From Ptiloglossa arizonensis (lineage: Eukaryota > Arthropoda > Insecta > Hymenoptera > Colletidae), in assembly GCF_051014685.1 (NCBI RefSeq), contig NC_135049.1, positions 29,653,531 through 29,717,530 of the forward strand: DNA of 64,000 nucleotides, read 5' to 3'. This document shows, piece by piece, positions 1 to 13,437 of this stretch. The translations under genes were made by a program, and so were the position numbers. The notes beneath the pieces were generated by a model. It was not told the DNA's origin and made no database searches. It worked only from the letters and a program-made list of their open reading frames with translations. Position 1 is the stretch's first letter. Every line of letters begins with the position of its first letter.

Positions 1-1737
1 ATTGGACATCACTGGCATTCCATCGGGCTGGCGTATGAATATACATACCTGTACGCGCACGGACGAGAATCTCCACCTGATGAATTCTCCGTGGCACGCT
101 ACTCTCGATAGTCTCGCGAGGATCGTACGGATTCCACGGCGCTCGATTGTTCCCCCGTTCCGTTTCCCAAGCGCGAGAAAGAACCGTCCGCGACGGAGAA
201 ATCGAAACGCGCGGTTCGACCGCGAGAAAGTGCGCGATCGAGTTTTTCGGAACGCCGCACTGTTGGGAATCGGGACTCTCGAGAACGTGGCTTAACTTTT
301 TATTCGTGAATCGAACGGAACGGTTCGATGAGGAGTCTAGCCTCCTTGTAGAGAAGGATCGTAAGGAAGATAATGTGTTCTGGGATTGGTGTTCGTAGAA
401 GAAGAAAAGAGAATCGTAGGTGGACTTTGTTCGATGTGAGTTTAAGTTTCTTCGAGTGGAAGCTAGGGTCAAGGTTTTTTGTTGAAGCTTTGTCTAAGGT
501 AGATCTCTAGGTCGCGTAGAACGTATGTAGAACTTACTCCAGAGTTGATAAAAAAACAGAAAAAAGGTTCACTGGATACTTCCTTCCGAGATCTATTCGG
601 TACGGTTTCTCTTTATTATTATTCCTGAGTATACTACATTCACAAGAAACGAAAAAGTCACGAGTCATCCGTGCAAGCAATAAATTTGCATTTCGTCGAC
701 CCCGAACAGCTCACGACGGTTGTTTTTGCCTCGAGTTGGTCTCCGATTGCGCAAGACTCGCGAGCAGTTTTCCTAATCGTTATCGCTGGCTACCGAGGTT
801 ATCGCGGCAACCTCTGCTCCGGAACAATGCGTTTCGGGGCGTTCAATTTCCCGGAGACTAATTGTTAGGGGGTTCGCGATGACCGATGAGGCCTGGACGA
901 AGGCCCAGCCAGCCGGTGGAGAACGCGCGTAATTCCAGCATCGCGTAATGCGTGCTCTTTATTCTCCTCGGCTCGAGCTCCGAGATTATCATTAAGACGT
1001 TCCGCGAGAGGAGCGGCACTACCGGCGCGGCGAGAGGATAGGAGATAGATGACGCACGGGAGGAGGGCGAAGACGATTACGGAGACGACGACGGAGGTGG
1101 AGAGAGGACCTCGCCCCGTTCTCGGTCGGCAAATAGCTAATGACGGGATTAAATGAAACTCACTTAACCCCGGGTAGAGGAGAGCTGGGACGCGGACGAT
1201 CATCTCTGTGGAAAACGGGCCGTTTCACCGTGACAAAGAACCGACCGGCACAATGGATTTCAATAACTTCCGCGTTAATTACGCCGTTGAATGGGGAACA
1301 CTGTCGTTTTCAGCGTTGATCCTCGGCTTCTCGACGGGGGCCCTTTGCCCGTTGCTGGCGAGCGGCAGCTGTTCCTTTCGTACAAGGAATAATGGACGCG
1401 GTGGCGGTCTGCGCGTACGGAATCTTGAGCAACGGATAACTCGCCGAGAGTAGATTCAATCCACACCGTTCACCGTCTCGTTATTGTCGACGACGGACGT
1501 CACGGACCGCCGCTGCGACACCACGAAACGGAAATTGGGGTGTGACGCCAGGGACATCGGGATCGGACAATTGACCGTGAGGTGACCAGGCTGTGACGTC
1601 CGTACTCTGCGACTGTGGGCAGGAACTGGCACGGGGACACAAGTTCGGTCGATGAAAAAGGTCAAAACGTCGTTGAGAGAGTTACGGACTCGTTGAATTT
1701 TTTTTTATTCGAAGATTTGGGCGGTTAGGATACTAGA
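1..1737. other. Unique non-coding DNA, presumed osp intron
   Basis: Short overlapping open frames on both strands (for example 865-1203 minus, 2-295 plus) lack domain sequence and splice logic. No RNA gene or element is recognised. Assignment to the first osp introns rests only on the missing 5' exons of osp. Confidence 0.4.
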
Positions 1738-2915
1738 AGACGAGTGTAATTCGAGTATCGTTCGAATACTCGAGAGTTTGAATGGTATTCGATGATTCGT
1801 GGTATTCGAATAGTGCGATTCGATCGGTAGTTTCAGGCCTGGGGCAAGTGTGGATATTTTAGAACACTTGGATGATTCGAATATTAAGTGTGTACAATTC
1901 GAACACTATTCGAATACTATTTGAATATTCGTGCATTGTCGATTGTCGAAATATTCGTAGTATTCGAATAGTGCGATTCGATTGATAGTTTCATATCTAG
2001 GGCAAGTGTGAACATTTTAGAACACTTGGATGATTCGACTGTTCCTTGAATATAATTCGAGTAGTTGAGTACCTACGAATTATCCGAACGTTCGTAATAT
2101 TTAAATACAGTGATTCGAGCAGTAGTCTCAACCCGGTGTCGGTATAAGAATGTTCGAAATCTTGGATGATTCGAATATTAAGTGTATACAATTCAAATAC
2201 TATTCGAATACTCGAGCATTGTCAATTGTCAAAATATTCGTAGTATTCGAATAGTGCGATTCGATCGGTAGTTCTAGGCCTGGTGCAAACATTTTCGAAC
2301 ACTCGACGAATATAATTCGAATACTCGAGCACCGATGAATTATCCGAACATTTGTAGTATTTAAATACCGTGATTCGATCAGTAGTCTCAACTCAGTGCC
2401 GGTATAAGAACGTTCGACCTCTTGGTTGATTCGAATAAGCGTATAATTCGAATACTATTCGAATACTCGAGTATTGTCGATTGTCGAAATATTCGTAGTA
2501 TTCGAATAGTGCGATTCGATCGATAGTTTCTGACCTACGGCAAGTGTGAACATTTTCAAACAGTTGGATGATTCGACTGTTCCTTGAATATAATTCGAGT
2601 AGCTGAGTACCTACGAATTATCCGAACGTTCGTAGTATTTAAATACCGTGATTCGATCAGTAGTCTCAACTCAGTGCCAGTATAAGAACGTTCGAACTCT
2701 TAGGTGATTCGAATACTAAGTGTATATAATTCAAATACTATTCGAATACTCGAGCATTGTCGATTATCAAAATATTCCTAGAATTCGATAGTATTCGTAG
2801 ATCGGTAGTTCCATGCCTAATGCAAATATTTTCGAACACTCTACGAATATAATTCAAATACAGGAACACCGATGAATTATCCGAACATTCGTAGTATTCG
2901 TACAGTACGATTCGA
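1738..2915. repeat. TTCGAATA-type tandem array, higher-order unit about 260-290 bp
   Basis: The phrase TAGTATTCGAATAGTGCGAT recurs near 1800, 1961, 2243, 2499 and (degenerate) 2790. Between these lie repeated segments such as GAATTATCCGAACATTCGTAG and TCGATTGTCGAAATATTCG. The array is dense in the palindrome TATTCGAATA and in ACTCGAG. One unit is short (159 bp), the others about 256-290 bp, pointing to internal deletion. Confidence 0.85.
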
Positions 2916-5095
2916 TGAGTATTCCATCCTCGTTATCGTCGCGTCGTTACTTCCGCGTTCGATCGATAATCAACCGAAAGATTCCACACCATTGATGAAT
3001 CGTTCCGACTGATCGAGATTTCCCTAAGGTTCGGGTGTGCCGTGAAGCTCGTGACTCGACGTATATCGACAGAAGCGGAACGAACCGATTGGAATTTCCC
3101 GCGGCGGAAAGATGATCCGTACGCACGTGGGCCCCGCTCGACGACTATAATTGCGAGCAGGTGGCACCATTAATCTTGCGGCCACCGTAACCCATTTTCT
3201 TCGATCCGCCATCGACGTCGCGCGTAATGAAATAACGGAGGAGGCGGTGGACGACTCGCGAGCACGTCGACGAGCCACGGGCACAATGAGCGAAATCAAT
3301 TTCCTCGGATTCCAGTGATTTATATCAACGACGCCGCCAGTTCGTAGATCCTCCCGACGGAATAATTGTGTGTACGCGCCGTTTGAGATGTTTATTGTTC
3401 CAACGGTCTGGCATCCATTCGCGACCGAGTAACGAGCGATTTCGAGATAAGGGCAACCGTGTCCAATTTTGGAGCGTAGCACGGCGCGAGAAAATGTGGA
3501 GCGTTTGTCGACATTTAGAAACTCCTTCAAAGTTGCACGATCGTACGCGGCCCGTGCTACCACGGCGAGTTGCCGAGACAGTGACGGATGATCCACGATC
3601 GAACCGAACCCGAGCTTTTCGACCGATGGTTGATCCACGAAAACGTGGAACGTTTCTCGATGTTTCGAAAGTATTGTACGCGAATTACTCGATGGTTCGC
3701 GATCGATCCTTGCCTACGAGATCCTAGACACGGACAGTGACGGATGGTTCGGCATTGAGAGGGAAGGATCGAGGTAAACTCCTTCGAGTTTTGCGTTTTA
3801 CTCGTCTACGGGAATCTGTACTCGTCCGGTTGTTTACAATCCCGAAGAACTGTACACACCGTTTCGCGTTACAGGCTTCGATTCCCGGTTAAAGTCTCGA
3901 GACGTTCCTACGCATCGCGCAAAATCGTGTAATTGAGACGTTGCTCTCTTGAACGTTGGACCGTTCGCACGATTAAACACCTCGGTACATTCACTTAACC
4001 GTAGAAAGGCGAGGTAAGAATGCGCGACACCGTGTACCGGCGTTCTAAACGTATTTTTGTGTACGATGCGCGGAGAAGGATGCGCGGTGGCCGGTCGCGT
4101 CGCTGGTTTCGTTCGGTCTCACCGAAGACGCGTTGCGAAACCACGCGGTACCACCTCGTCTCGAGTCGCTTTCCGTCCATCGATCCTCGGGGCTCGATCG
4201 ATAACTTATAAACGGTATTCCTTTCCCCGACGACCTTCGCCATTCCACGATCGAATCGAATCTCGGGGGACCTTCGATCTCCGCGGCGCGATCGATCCCT
4301 CGATCCCGTTACTCCTCGCGCGTACGCACACCTATTCGTCGAGGGAAAAGGCAGTCATCCTCGCGGAATGCATCGAACGACACACGCGTGCTCGAAGCGG
4401 TAACGCGCGAGCGAGCGAGCCAGCGAGCTAGCCAGCGAGCGAGCGAGCGCGCGAGGATGATCTCAAAGGTTAACGATGTTCCACGCTTCGAGCGGATCTC
4501 CCTCGATCGTTGGAAAAGGTGAGGGGAGTCTCGATCGTGTCGTTCCTGTGTCGATCGTTCGTGAAATCTCGAAAAAGGCCGGAGGATCAAGGACACACGA
4601 TCCATCCGGGGGCTCCCTTTTCGCGATCTTTCCGCGCGGGATCGTTTTCTCGTTGTGCCGCAATCGCCTCGACATTTTCCTTTGTCGAGGAGCCTCCGCG
4701 AGACCAAGCTACCGCTCGTTATGTAACGTTTTCTCTCGTTGCTTGTTCGTTTTATCTCGTGAGACGTAGGAGAGATCGAAGAAGGTTGGAAGTGGAACGC
4801 GAGTCGGCTGAGGTCACAAGTTTCGGCTATGGAATACGAGGAGCCGCGAGGACGTCCGAACCGCGTTTAGAATTCTCGAAGGAGTCGCGATCAGTCGATC
4901 CCGACTACAGAAGCTCGCCAGATATGGTGATTTCTCGGTGAAAATCCTTCCGTAGCTGTGTCGATGACCGTGGAACGAACTCACTGCGAAACGTAGAATG
5001 TATTTCAACGATGGTTTCTAAATATTACGCGATTCGCGAGTGTTCCAGGTCTAACGGTCGAGAAGCAACGCGACGTGGACTCGCGCGATCTACCC
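2916..5095. other. Unique non-coding DNA with a GCGA microsatellite
   Basis: No gene is recognised. The 204-residue minus frame 3024-3638 and several others are Arg/Ser-rich with no family resemblance, as expected by chance in CpG-rich DNA. At 4405-4455 there is an imperfect (GCGA)n tract. Confidence 0.5.
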
Positions 5096-5480
5096 GAACG
5101 TGGATTTTATCTTCTCTAGGGTTTTTTAAATCCGATCCAAACTAGGATTAGAATTTTCCAAGCGTGGAGTCTACGCCTCTAGAGTTAACGCAAACGGAGA
5201 CGTCTATCTAGAGTTTTCTAAATTCGATACTAACTAGGCTTAAGCTTCCAAACCTGGATCTCATCTTCCTTAGATCAAGAGTTTTCTAAATGCGATCCAA
5301 ACTAAGTTACGATATTCCAAACCTCGTAGAACCTTCAACTCTACATTCAAACGTAGACTTAGAACTTCCCGAATCAATTACACTAGTCTGAGATTTCTCT
5401 ACCCTCCTGCAAACCAGATCTCTAGAACCAAACGTAGGTTTCCTCGCACCTAACCCAACACGAGAGAATCTAATTACTCT
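5096..5480. repeat. Degenerate tandem repeat (CTCTAGAGTT…TTTTCTAAAT…GATCCAAACTAGG)
   Basis: Segments of the form TTTTCTAAATCCGATCCAAA followed by CTAGG…TTCCAAACGTGGA recur about every 60-95 bp near 5125, 5212, 5282 and in weaker form later. A related style of CTAGGTCTCTAGA repeats occurs at 9150-9700. Confidence 0.6.
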
Positions 5481-5659
5481 GTTCTTCCACGATCTACCGC
5501 GCAACCCTTCCCCTTGGACATCTGTCCACATTTCGAGCAGCACGGTATAGCAGTTTATCAGAGTTAGGACACATGGTCTCCACTCCAGCAGCATACGGAC
5601 AACCCTCGTGTATCTTCCTTAATCAACGACCCTGTAGTACACAGGCTACCCTCGATTCG

Positions 5660-6655
5660 ACACCATGGTACCTCGTACCGGAAGGGTCGCGGAGAACCAA
5701 CACGGCTTGACCCTAACTCCCGTACACGAGTTCGTCCCTTCCGACAGAGGGTGGCAATCGCCAAGACCCAGACCTTTACCCCAATTCCTTTCACGTAACG
5801 GTTCGACTAAACAATTATTTCGAGATAAGATATTTCGATCGATTCCTCGACCATCAAGGAGAATCAACACGGTTTGACCTTAACTTAAGTACACGAGTTC
5901 ATCCCTTCCAACAGAGGGAGGCAATCGCCAAGACCTTTACCCAATTCCTTTCACGTAACGGTTCGACTAAACAATTATTTCGAGATAAGATATTTCGATC
6001 GATTCCTCGACCATCAAGGAGAATCAACACGGTTTGACTTTAACTCCAGTACACGAGTTCAACCCTTCCAACAGAGGGAGGCAATCGCCAAGACCTTTAC
6101 CCCAATTCCTTTCACGTAACAGTTCAACTAAACAATTATTTCGAGATATGATATTTCGATTGATTCCTCGATCGTCGTGGTGAATCAACACAGTTTGACC
6201 TTAACTTAAGTACACGAGTTCAACCCTTCCAACAGAGGGAGGCAAACGCCAAGACCCAGACCTTTACCCCAATTCCTTTCACGTAACGGTTCAACCGAAC
6301 GATTATATCAATCGATTCCTCGACCATCAAGAAGAATCAACACAGTTTGACCCTAACTCCAGTACACGAGTTCATCCCTTCCAACAGAGGGAGGCAATCG
6401 CCAAGACCCAGACCTTTACCCCAATTCCTTTCACGTAACGGTTCGACTAAACAATTATTTCGAGATACGATATTTCGATCGATTCCTCGACCATCGTGGA
6501 GAATCAACACAGTTTGACCCTAACTCCAGTACACGAGTTCATCCCTTCTAATAGAGGGAGACAATCACCAAGACCCAGACCTTTACCCCAATTCCTTTCA
6601 CGTAACGGTTCGACTAAACGATTATTTCGAGATACGATATTTCGATCGACTCGTC
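5660..6655. repeat. Tandem array, about 160-bp unit, six copies
   Basis: The segment GAATCAACACGGTTTGACC (or a close variant) starts near 5693, 5861, 6021, 6182, 6334 and 6501, each time followed by TACACGAGTTCATCCCTTCC, CAATTCCTTTCACGTAACGG and CGATATTTCGATCGATTCCT. Copies are about 90 percent alike by eye; the 6182-6334 copy lost part of its end. Open frames here, such as 6496-6870, arise from the repeat. Confidence 0.9.
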
Positions 6656-7225
6656 GAGCGTCCCGAGGCACTGCACGAAAACTATGTATCACGAAACGCC
6701 GGAGGTGTTGGAACACCTGTGCCGTGCGATGCAAGCGGCTACCTGGCGTGCTTCGATATTTCGACGCGCGAGCGTACCAACGGGCGAGCGATTCTTTGCC
6801 GATGGTGGCACTATTATTGCTCGCAATGTTTATTAACCGCGGTACACGCGCCGGTCGGCACGCGCATTAATCTTCCGCGGCCGCGAGATAAGCAAACGCT
6901 CGCGTCACTTCGAACGACGGTTTGCATATTATTTACGTCATCGATAAATCTTCTTAACGTAACATTAACGGCGCCCGTGATAGAATCATCGGCCACGATT
7001 AATCGATTTTCGAGCGAGTGCCCCGCACCGATGGAAAAACTCGCGGGAACGGTGCTTTTTTCCCAGATGTTAGCCGATTGAAATTATCTCGTTATTCGCC
7101 GAGACGACGACCCTACGGTGCGAACGAATTTGTCAAAGTTCGTCGTGCAGGAACAGGAAACGTGGATTGTGGGTCGAGGTCAGTATCCGGGGGAATAAAT
7201 TGAACGTTGTCTGATGGAGTTCAAT
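6656..7225. other. Unique non-coding block, possible regulatory island
   Basis: Balanced base composition with several TAAT/ATTA cores (GCGCATTAATC, ACGATTAATCG). No exon is recognised; the 6719-7081 frame shows no family features. Confidence 0.3.
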
Positions 7226-7535
7226 GGAGGTGATTTGAATTCTCTTTGAATCGAATCTACGTTGATTTTGGGAATTAGGGAATTTTTTTTGAGGAACGAG
7301 AACAATCGAGGTAGGAGTTTAATAGAGTCGGAGGTGATTTGAATTCTCTGTGGAGCGAATCTACGTTGATTTTGGGAATTAGGGAATTTTTTTTGAGGAA
7401 CGAGAACAATCGAGGTAGGAGTTTAATAAAGTCGGAGGTGATTTGAATTCTCTTTGGAGCGAATCTACGTTAATTTTGGGAATTAGGGGAATTTTTTTTA
7501 GAGGAACGAGAACAATTGAGATAGGAGTTCGAACG
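7226..7535. repeat. Tandem array, about 104-bp unit, three copies
   Basis: GGTGATTTGAATTCTCT starts near 7231, 7334 and 7439, followed each time by GAATCTACGTTGATTTTGGG, a T-rich run and GAGGAACGAGAACAATCGAG. Copies are nearly identical, so the duplication is young. Confidence 0.9.
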
Positions 7536-7744
7536 GGATGGATTCTGGGCTGAAAATGGATACTAGGGAAGATCTTACGGAAGTTGGTTCGAGGCGGGTG
7601 AAATTGGCTATTAGGATTAGAGCTAGGTAATCCTAGTCTAGAGAAAGCTTCAAATTTGAATGAAACTTGGGAAACGATTTTAATCTTGGAAAAGTCTCTA
7701 CTTTGGATTAAATTTCCATCCTGGAAGTGATTCCGGAAATAATT

Positions 7745-8335
7745 CTGCATCCAGATAAGCTTCTAATTTGGATTAAACTTGGGAATCAATTGTAAATTCA
7801 GATAAGCTTCTAATTTGGATTAAACTTGGGAATCAATTCTAAATCCAGATAAGCTTCTAATTGCTTCTAATTTGGATTAAACTTGGGAAATAATTCTACG
7901 TCCAGATAAGCTTCTAATTTGGATTAAACTTGGGAATCAATTCTAAATACAGATAAGCTTCTAATTGCTTCTAATTTGGATTAAACTTGGGAAATAATTC
8001 TACGTCCAGATAAGCTTCTAATTTGGATTAAACTTGGGAAATAATTTTACATCCAGATAAGTTTCTAGTTTGTATTAAACTTGGTGAATAATTCTAAATC
8101 CAAATAAGCTTCTAATTGCTTCTAAATTGGATTAAACTTGGGAAATAATTCTAAATCCAGATAAGCTTCTAATTGCTTCTAATTTGGATTAAACTTGGTG
8201 AATAATTCTAAATCCAGATAAGCCTCTAATTACTTCTAATTTGGATTAAACTTGGCAAACAATTCTACATCCAGATAAGCCTCTAATTTGAATAAAACTT
8301 GGTAAAAAATTCTGGATCCAGGTGTATCTCTAATT
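7745..8335. repeat. Tandem array, 46-64-bp unit, about eleven copies
   Basis: The core CCAGATAAGCTTCTAATTTG then GATTAAACTTGGGAAATAAT repeats from 7750 to 8335. Some copies carry an extra TTGCTTCTAA, explaining the two unit lengths. Confidence 0.9.
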
Positions 8336-9140
8336 TGCATTAATCTCAAAGAACTCGGTAGCAGTCTCGGACGAGTGCCGAAGGAATCCCTTGTACCGAG
8401 TTTCCGGGTCCAGATTTCGCGTTTCTCGTGTTCGCGCGCGGCTGGATCTCCTCGGCTTTCGAATCAGGTTACTCCGATCGAGCTGCCAGTTAACATCGAC
8501 CTTCTGCGATCTCCTGCTAGCCACCACCGCGGTAATGAAAGCAGCCACCGGCGCTCCGCGATAGCAGCCGCAATTTGTAACCGGGGCGAAGTCAATTAAT
8601 AAGGACACGGAGCCATTAATTTAATTGTGCCACGGCGGAATCGAAGCTCTCCGGCCGCGTACACCGGCGTCTAAACAACACCGAGATTTATTAATTACGA
8701 AATTCCCTCGTGACGGGCCGCGCGAGGTCGCGTCTACTGGCTGACGATCCGCGCGCGGATTGAATTATCGGCCCCATCTGCGACGAAAGCGACGGATTCC
8801 GCGCTGATGAGCGTGTAGCTCGTTCGCGTTTCAGGGAAATTGCAAAACGTCCCCGACTTCGCGTGGGTTTGGCTCGGGTTCGGCTCGTGGAACGTCGTGC
8901 GTTCCCGGTGATCCGTCGAGGGAAACTTAACCTTTCAGATTCGACCTTTCGCAAATTACTCCGTGGCAGACCTTCGATACGCTTCGGTGCGTACGAGACG
9001 AGAGTGCGTGGTTCGTTCTAATTGTCCAGGCCTCGGGGTACACCGGTGTTGAGTCAGCCAGATGCCGAAAGGGGAACGACGAATCGTTCACTTTGCGCAG
9101 ATGTCGTCCGAGTTGGAACCAAGGTGTTCGTGAGTTGGTT
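8336..9140. other. Unique non-coding island with TAATTA cores
   Basis: No gene. AGTCAATTAATAAGGAC, CCATTAATTTAATTG and TTTATTAATTACG lie at 8590-8700 in GC-balanced unique DNA, the look of an intronic homeodomain-type enhancer. This is inference from motif density only. Confidence 0.3.
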
Positions 9141-9149
9141 CGAGGTCGG

Positions 9150-9700
9150 TTAGGGGTTTCCAGGATTCGTGGAGATATCTGGAGTTAACTCGAACGTGGA
9201 ATTAGTTTAAGGTGTCGAGTTTCCAAGTATGATCCAAGTTAGAGTTGGTATAAGCTAGGGTAGAAGTCCCTGGACTTTGTAGAATTCAAGTTTCTAGAGT
9301 TTAAAGAAACTATGCTTCTAGGCCTCGTAAAACCTAGGTTTTCGAGCTACATAGAACCTAGGTCTCTAGATCGTACAGAACCTAGGTTTCTAGACCATAT
9401 AGAACCTAGGTCTCTAAGATCGAGTCCAAGGTTAGTTAAGAGCTTCTAGGATTCCTGGAACACTCTAGAGCTAACCCAAAGGTAAAACTCGTCTAAGGTA
9501 CACGTAGAGTTCTCTAAATCTAATCCTAGTTTCTCTAGGGGTTGATTTAAGCTGGGATAGAATCTAAGTCTCTAGACTTTGTAGAAACTATGTTTCTAGG
9601 CCTCGTAGAACCTAGGTCTCCAAGCCATATAGAACCTAGATCTCTATACCATACATAGCCTAGGTCTCTGAACCACATGGAACTCAGATCCCTAGAGGCA
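9150..9700. repeat. Decayed repeat rich in CTAGGTCTCTAGA, with a 330-bp partial duplication
   Basis: A roughly 25-30-bp element (AGAACCTAGGTCTCTAGACC) is repeated at 9330-9420 and again at 9590-9680. The flanks (AACTCGAACGTGGAATTAG near 9187; AACCCAAAGGTAAAACTCG near 9476) resemble each other, suggesting duplication of a larger segment followed by decay. Confidence 0.65.
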
Positions 9701-11551
9701 ACCCAACCGTGGACTTCCTTCCGTCCATATGAGAACCATGTGTTTCGAACTTCACCTACGCTCAGTCAACGTCACCCCACACCAATTCTCACCAGCTCCG
9801 ATCCAAATCGAACCCAAACTCGTCCAGCTCCGAGTGAACCGGACCTACATCTCCCCGAAGTCTGCAACTACCAACTATTCTCCGTTTTTCTTTCGTTCCC
9901 CGGAATGTGTACTTTCCTTGCATATCTATACGTTCCTTCGCACCGATCCACAGTGAGCAGTGGTATTCGACACACGGCTTCCCGATCGCAATCGAAGCCT
10001 GCTCAATATTCTAATCCGCCCCCGAATTGGCTATTCTTTTAATGATTATTACGACACGCCGGGACTCGGCAATCCATCGATTTCCTCGAAGGAACTTTGT
10101 CGGCCGTGTACGGTCCGGGAGATAGGGGGCTAGAAACTGATTAGAATACCAGGGATTTCCTCGCGGCGCGAGCTCGCGCCGAGCGAGCGGCTCCTCCCCT
10201 GCAACGTGACGGAATGCACGCGGAGTGCCGAGCCTAGTGCCTTTTGCGCCTCGACGCGAGATGAGTTTACGCGCCGGGCGTCCGCGTCCGCGTCCGCGTC
10301 CGCGCGCCTTCGATGGAATTCCTATAGCTCTCGTGCTAACGAGACTGCCAACGAGGAACGAAATGAGATCGCTTTTCCCATTCGAGCTACGCAGGGAACC
10401 GCGTGAAAAATTCAACGGGGGTATACTGTGGGAAGGTCTACCGATCTAGTTACCGGAGAGGGATTCGAACGGTCTCGAGTCGGACTGCCTCGACAAAGTA
10501 TGCGCTCGGATTTGTGTATCGATTTCTGCGATACGATGGGATATTTGCACGCGATCCGCCGACAAATCCGACCTTGCCGCGAGACTGCCGATTAATCCTC
10601 TCGCCTTTTATTCGATACTCGACACCTAGACGGTGCAATTTCCACCAGAGGGGGAATTTCTGCAAACCCCTTGGACACTAATTTTTGAACACTCGAGGTC
10701 GACACGCTCGATTCTAGAGACAGAAATTACATCCACCCCGATTGCATTTGTATCGCGAATTTCAGCTCGTAGCGTACACGAGGCGCTCGCAGGTGTTCAC
10801 CGGGCGCGATCGATCGCGCATAGGCGTCGCCAAAGGGTTAAACGCTCGCGGAAACCTCGACGTTGCTCGATCGTTCTCTACCGGCTGGTTAAAATACAAT
10901 TCGGTGATTTCAACCCTGGTGCAACCGAAACGGAAGTAACGCGAACCTACCGTTGACCACTGTGCAGATCGTGACTCAAGGCTGCCACAATTCCGGTCCA
11001 ATGGGAGCGGGGTCGAACGCAACTTTGTCCTAATATAACCAAGAGTCTACAACTTGGGTTAACCATCACTTAGGACTACCTCAAGCCCCGCACAATTTAG
11101 ACGAAGCATAACTCGAGCCGGCCATAATTTAGATAAACGCGGCAGATACAAGTTAGGACCAGCACGACTACAACCACGCGCAATTTAGACGAAATTACAA
11201 CCTGGGAGTCGCGTAACTCGTACCGAGCTACTCGATCGGCCATTACTTAGGGCTGGCATAACTTAATCCAATTATAACGTAGGGTCCCGACGCGTCCGGT
11301 GGTGCGTTGCAGCGGATTAAACCTATGCGCAACACGGCCATCGTATTAGATGGGATCTAGTATAATCGAGACCGGCGAACTAAATCGATCCTATCGCAAT
11401 TTGATCGCACCTAACTTGGCGCGGATCGAGCTTCAATTTCGACGTTTCTAATTTAGTTCGAGTCGCGATTATAGTGGCGAGGGGGGATCGGTTATTTGTC
11501 GCTGAATCCCTCGACGTTACAGGGCAGGAGGAAAAGAGCGTCGGTGGCTCA

Positions 11552-11583
<32 letters not shown>

Positions 11584-12130
11584 TCGTCGTCGTTGCTCGG
11601 GACTCCGATGGGTTCCGGTTTTATCGATCGTTTTTCGTGACGCGCGTTCGCGAGTGCGAGCGAGTCCCCCTGGACACCGGTGGGACCTGTTTCCACCGAT
11701 GAAAAGTTACCAGATCGTTCAGCGTCGACGACGATACGCCCGACAGACCCCCGTTGCTTTCCCAGATGGAACTGGTCGAGCGTGCGAAAACGACAGCGCA
11801 GAATCGCGGATACGTACGTACGTACGTACGCTTGTTGCTCGCTCGCTCGCTCCTGGGGAACAGAAACCTCTGTACGCGACGCCCGGCCTTCCGAGACGCG
11901 ATCGGTCGATCCCGCGTGGTGATCGTCGGACGGTTACAATTTTTACGCGAAGCTCGAACGTACGCAACAACGAGACCAAAATCGCGTCCAGACGTGCGCA
12001 ACTCGCGTTCGAGAACCTTTCGAACGATTCCTCGATGCTTCTGGGGTGTCTAGATACCCCCGAGTCGGGCTCTAAACGTTCGAGAGCCTTTAGAGGGGTT
12101 TGTCGATGACCATTCTGGAGTCACGATGCG
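9701..12130. other. Unique non-coding DNA with two microsatellites
   Basis: No supported gene. 10278-10302 is a (GTCCGC)n run, 11552-11593 a (TCG)n run and 11811-11830 an (ACGT)n run. The 211-residue frame 11474-12109 owes its Ser run to the TCG repeat and has no other family feature. 11020-11290 carries degenerate copies of a TAATTTAGACGAA-like phrase. Confidence 0.5.
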
Positions 12131-12169
12131 CGCAATGTGACCTCGAAGTAATCGAGACAGTTTCAGGTG

Positions 12170-12800
12170 GTACTAGGTTCGGCGATGTTGCTCTAAAAGG
12201 AGTTTCTCTAGTGTTAGAGCCTCTAGTGCGACGAAAGTCACGCTCAAATATATGCAATGAGCTCTCGAAATAATTCAGATCCTTCGAGAAGGTTCAAATT
12301 TCGTCGATGTTGCTCTACAAGGAATTTCTCTAGCGTTAGAGCCTCTAGTGTGAAGACAATTGTACTGAGATGTATGCAATCAGCTCTCGAAATAATTGAG
12401 GCCCTTCGAGAAGGTTCAAGGTTCGTCGATGTTGCTCTAGAAACAGTTTCTGTCGCGATAGAGCCTCTATTGTGACGAAAGTCACGCACAAATGTATGCA
12501 ATAATCTCTCGAAATAATTGAGGCCCTTTGAGAATGTTCAAGGTTCGTCGATGTTGCTCTAGAAACAGTTTCTGTCGCGATGGAGCCTCTAGTGTGACGA
12601 AAGTCACGCTCAGCTGTACGCAATGAGCTCTCAAAATATTGGAGACCCTTCGAGAAGGTTCAAGATTCGTCGAAGTTGCTCTAGAAGGAGTTTTTCTCGC
12701 GTTAGAGCCTCTAGTGCGACGATTATCGTGCTCAGATGTATGCAAAGAACGCTCGAAATATTCAAGACCCTTTGAGTATGTTCGAGATTCTAGCACGTAT
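12170..12800. repeat. Tandem array, 122-123-bp unit, five copies
   Basis: CGATGTTGCTCTAGAA (or variant) starts near 12181, 12304, 12427, 12549 and 12672, each followed by GAGCCTCTAGTGTGACGAAA and CTCTCGAAATAATTGAGG. The regular spacing is clear; copies differ by point changes. Confidence 0.92.
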
Positions 12801-13437
12801 CGTCGAAGTATAGAAAATCATCTCCATACCTTTTAAATATATTAACTATCTCCGTTTTCAAATCATCGTGAATTATATTTCCAATTTCTGTGTATTTCCA
12901 ACACGCGTGTTCCGTATTGTTATTGCAAGTTGAACGACCCTTGGGCCACCCTCGCGCGCGTCCACCCGTGAAATTCGACCCCCGTTGATACGTTGCGCGC
13001 GTCTGGACGCGGGTTTAGCCGACGACGCGTCTCGATCGGGGCGTATTCGTCTCCGTAAATTACAGCGACGAGAGCTGCCCGTATCCGAGGCACGATCTGA
13101 GACCCGCGTGGCCGTGCGCGGACAGAAACGAAGCTGGACGGGGCCCGATAAGCGTCGCTAATTTCCGTAAATTCGCCAGCGACTCGGCCGGGGCGTTACG
13201 TTTTAATTGCGGCAATTAATTAGACCTGGATCGAGAGCCGTCCTCGAGCGGATCTCGCGCGGCTCACGGAACCTTGGAACGCTCGCCCCTTGACGACCTT
13301 GCGTCGACGGAAGGCTGCTGCCGCCGAAGACGAAGCTCGATGAACGGTGTTACTTCGATGCTGAAAAGTACAGCATTGCTTTGCGCAATGATCGAAAATT
13401 GGGAACGATGATTCGCGGTATCCAAAGTTGTGTAATG
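12801..13437. other. Unique non-coding island
   Basis: No gene. The block at 13150-13240 (TTTTAATTGCGGCAATTAA and TTAGACCTGGATCG) is GC-balanced unique sequence with homeodomain-type cores. Confidence 0.3.

Noticed and set aside
1738..2915. TTCGAATA array as a heat-shock element cluster
   Set aside because: Heat-shock sites need nTTCnnGAAn spacing; here TTC and GAA abut directly.
3024..3638. 204-residue minus frame
   Set aside because: Arg/Ser-rich, with no family resemblance and no sign of splicing; expected by chance where TCG/CGA are frequent and stops rare.
11474..12109. 211-residue plus frame with a poly-Ser run
   Set aside because: The Ser run is a (TCG)n microsatellite, the rest is Arg/Ser-rich chance sequence, and three other frames are open over the same bases.
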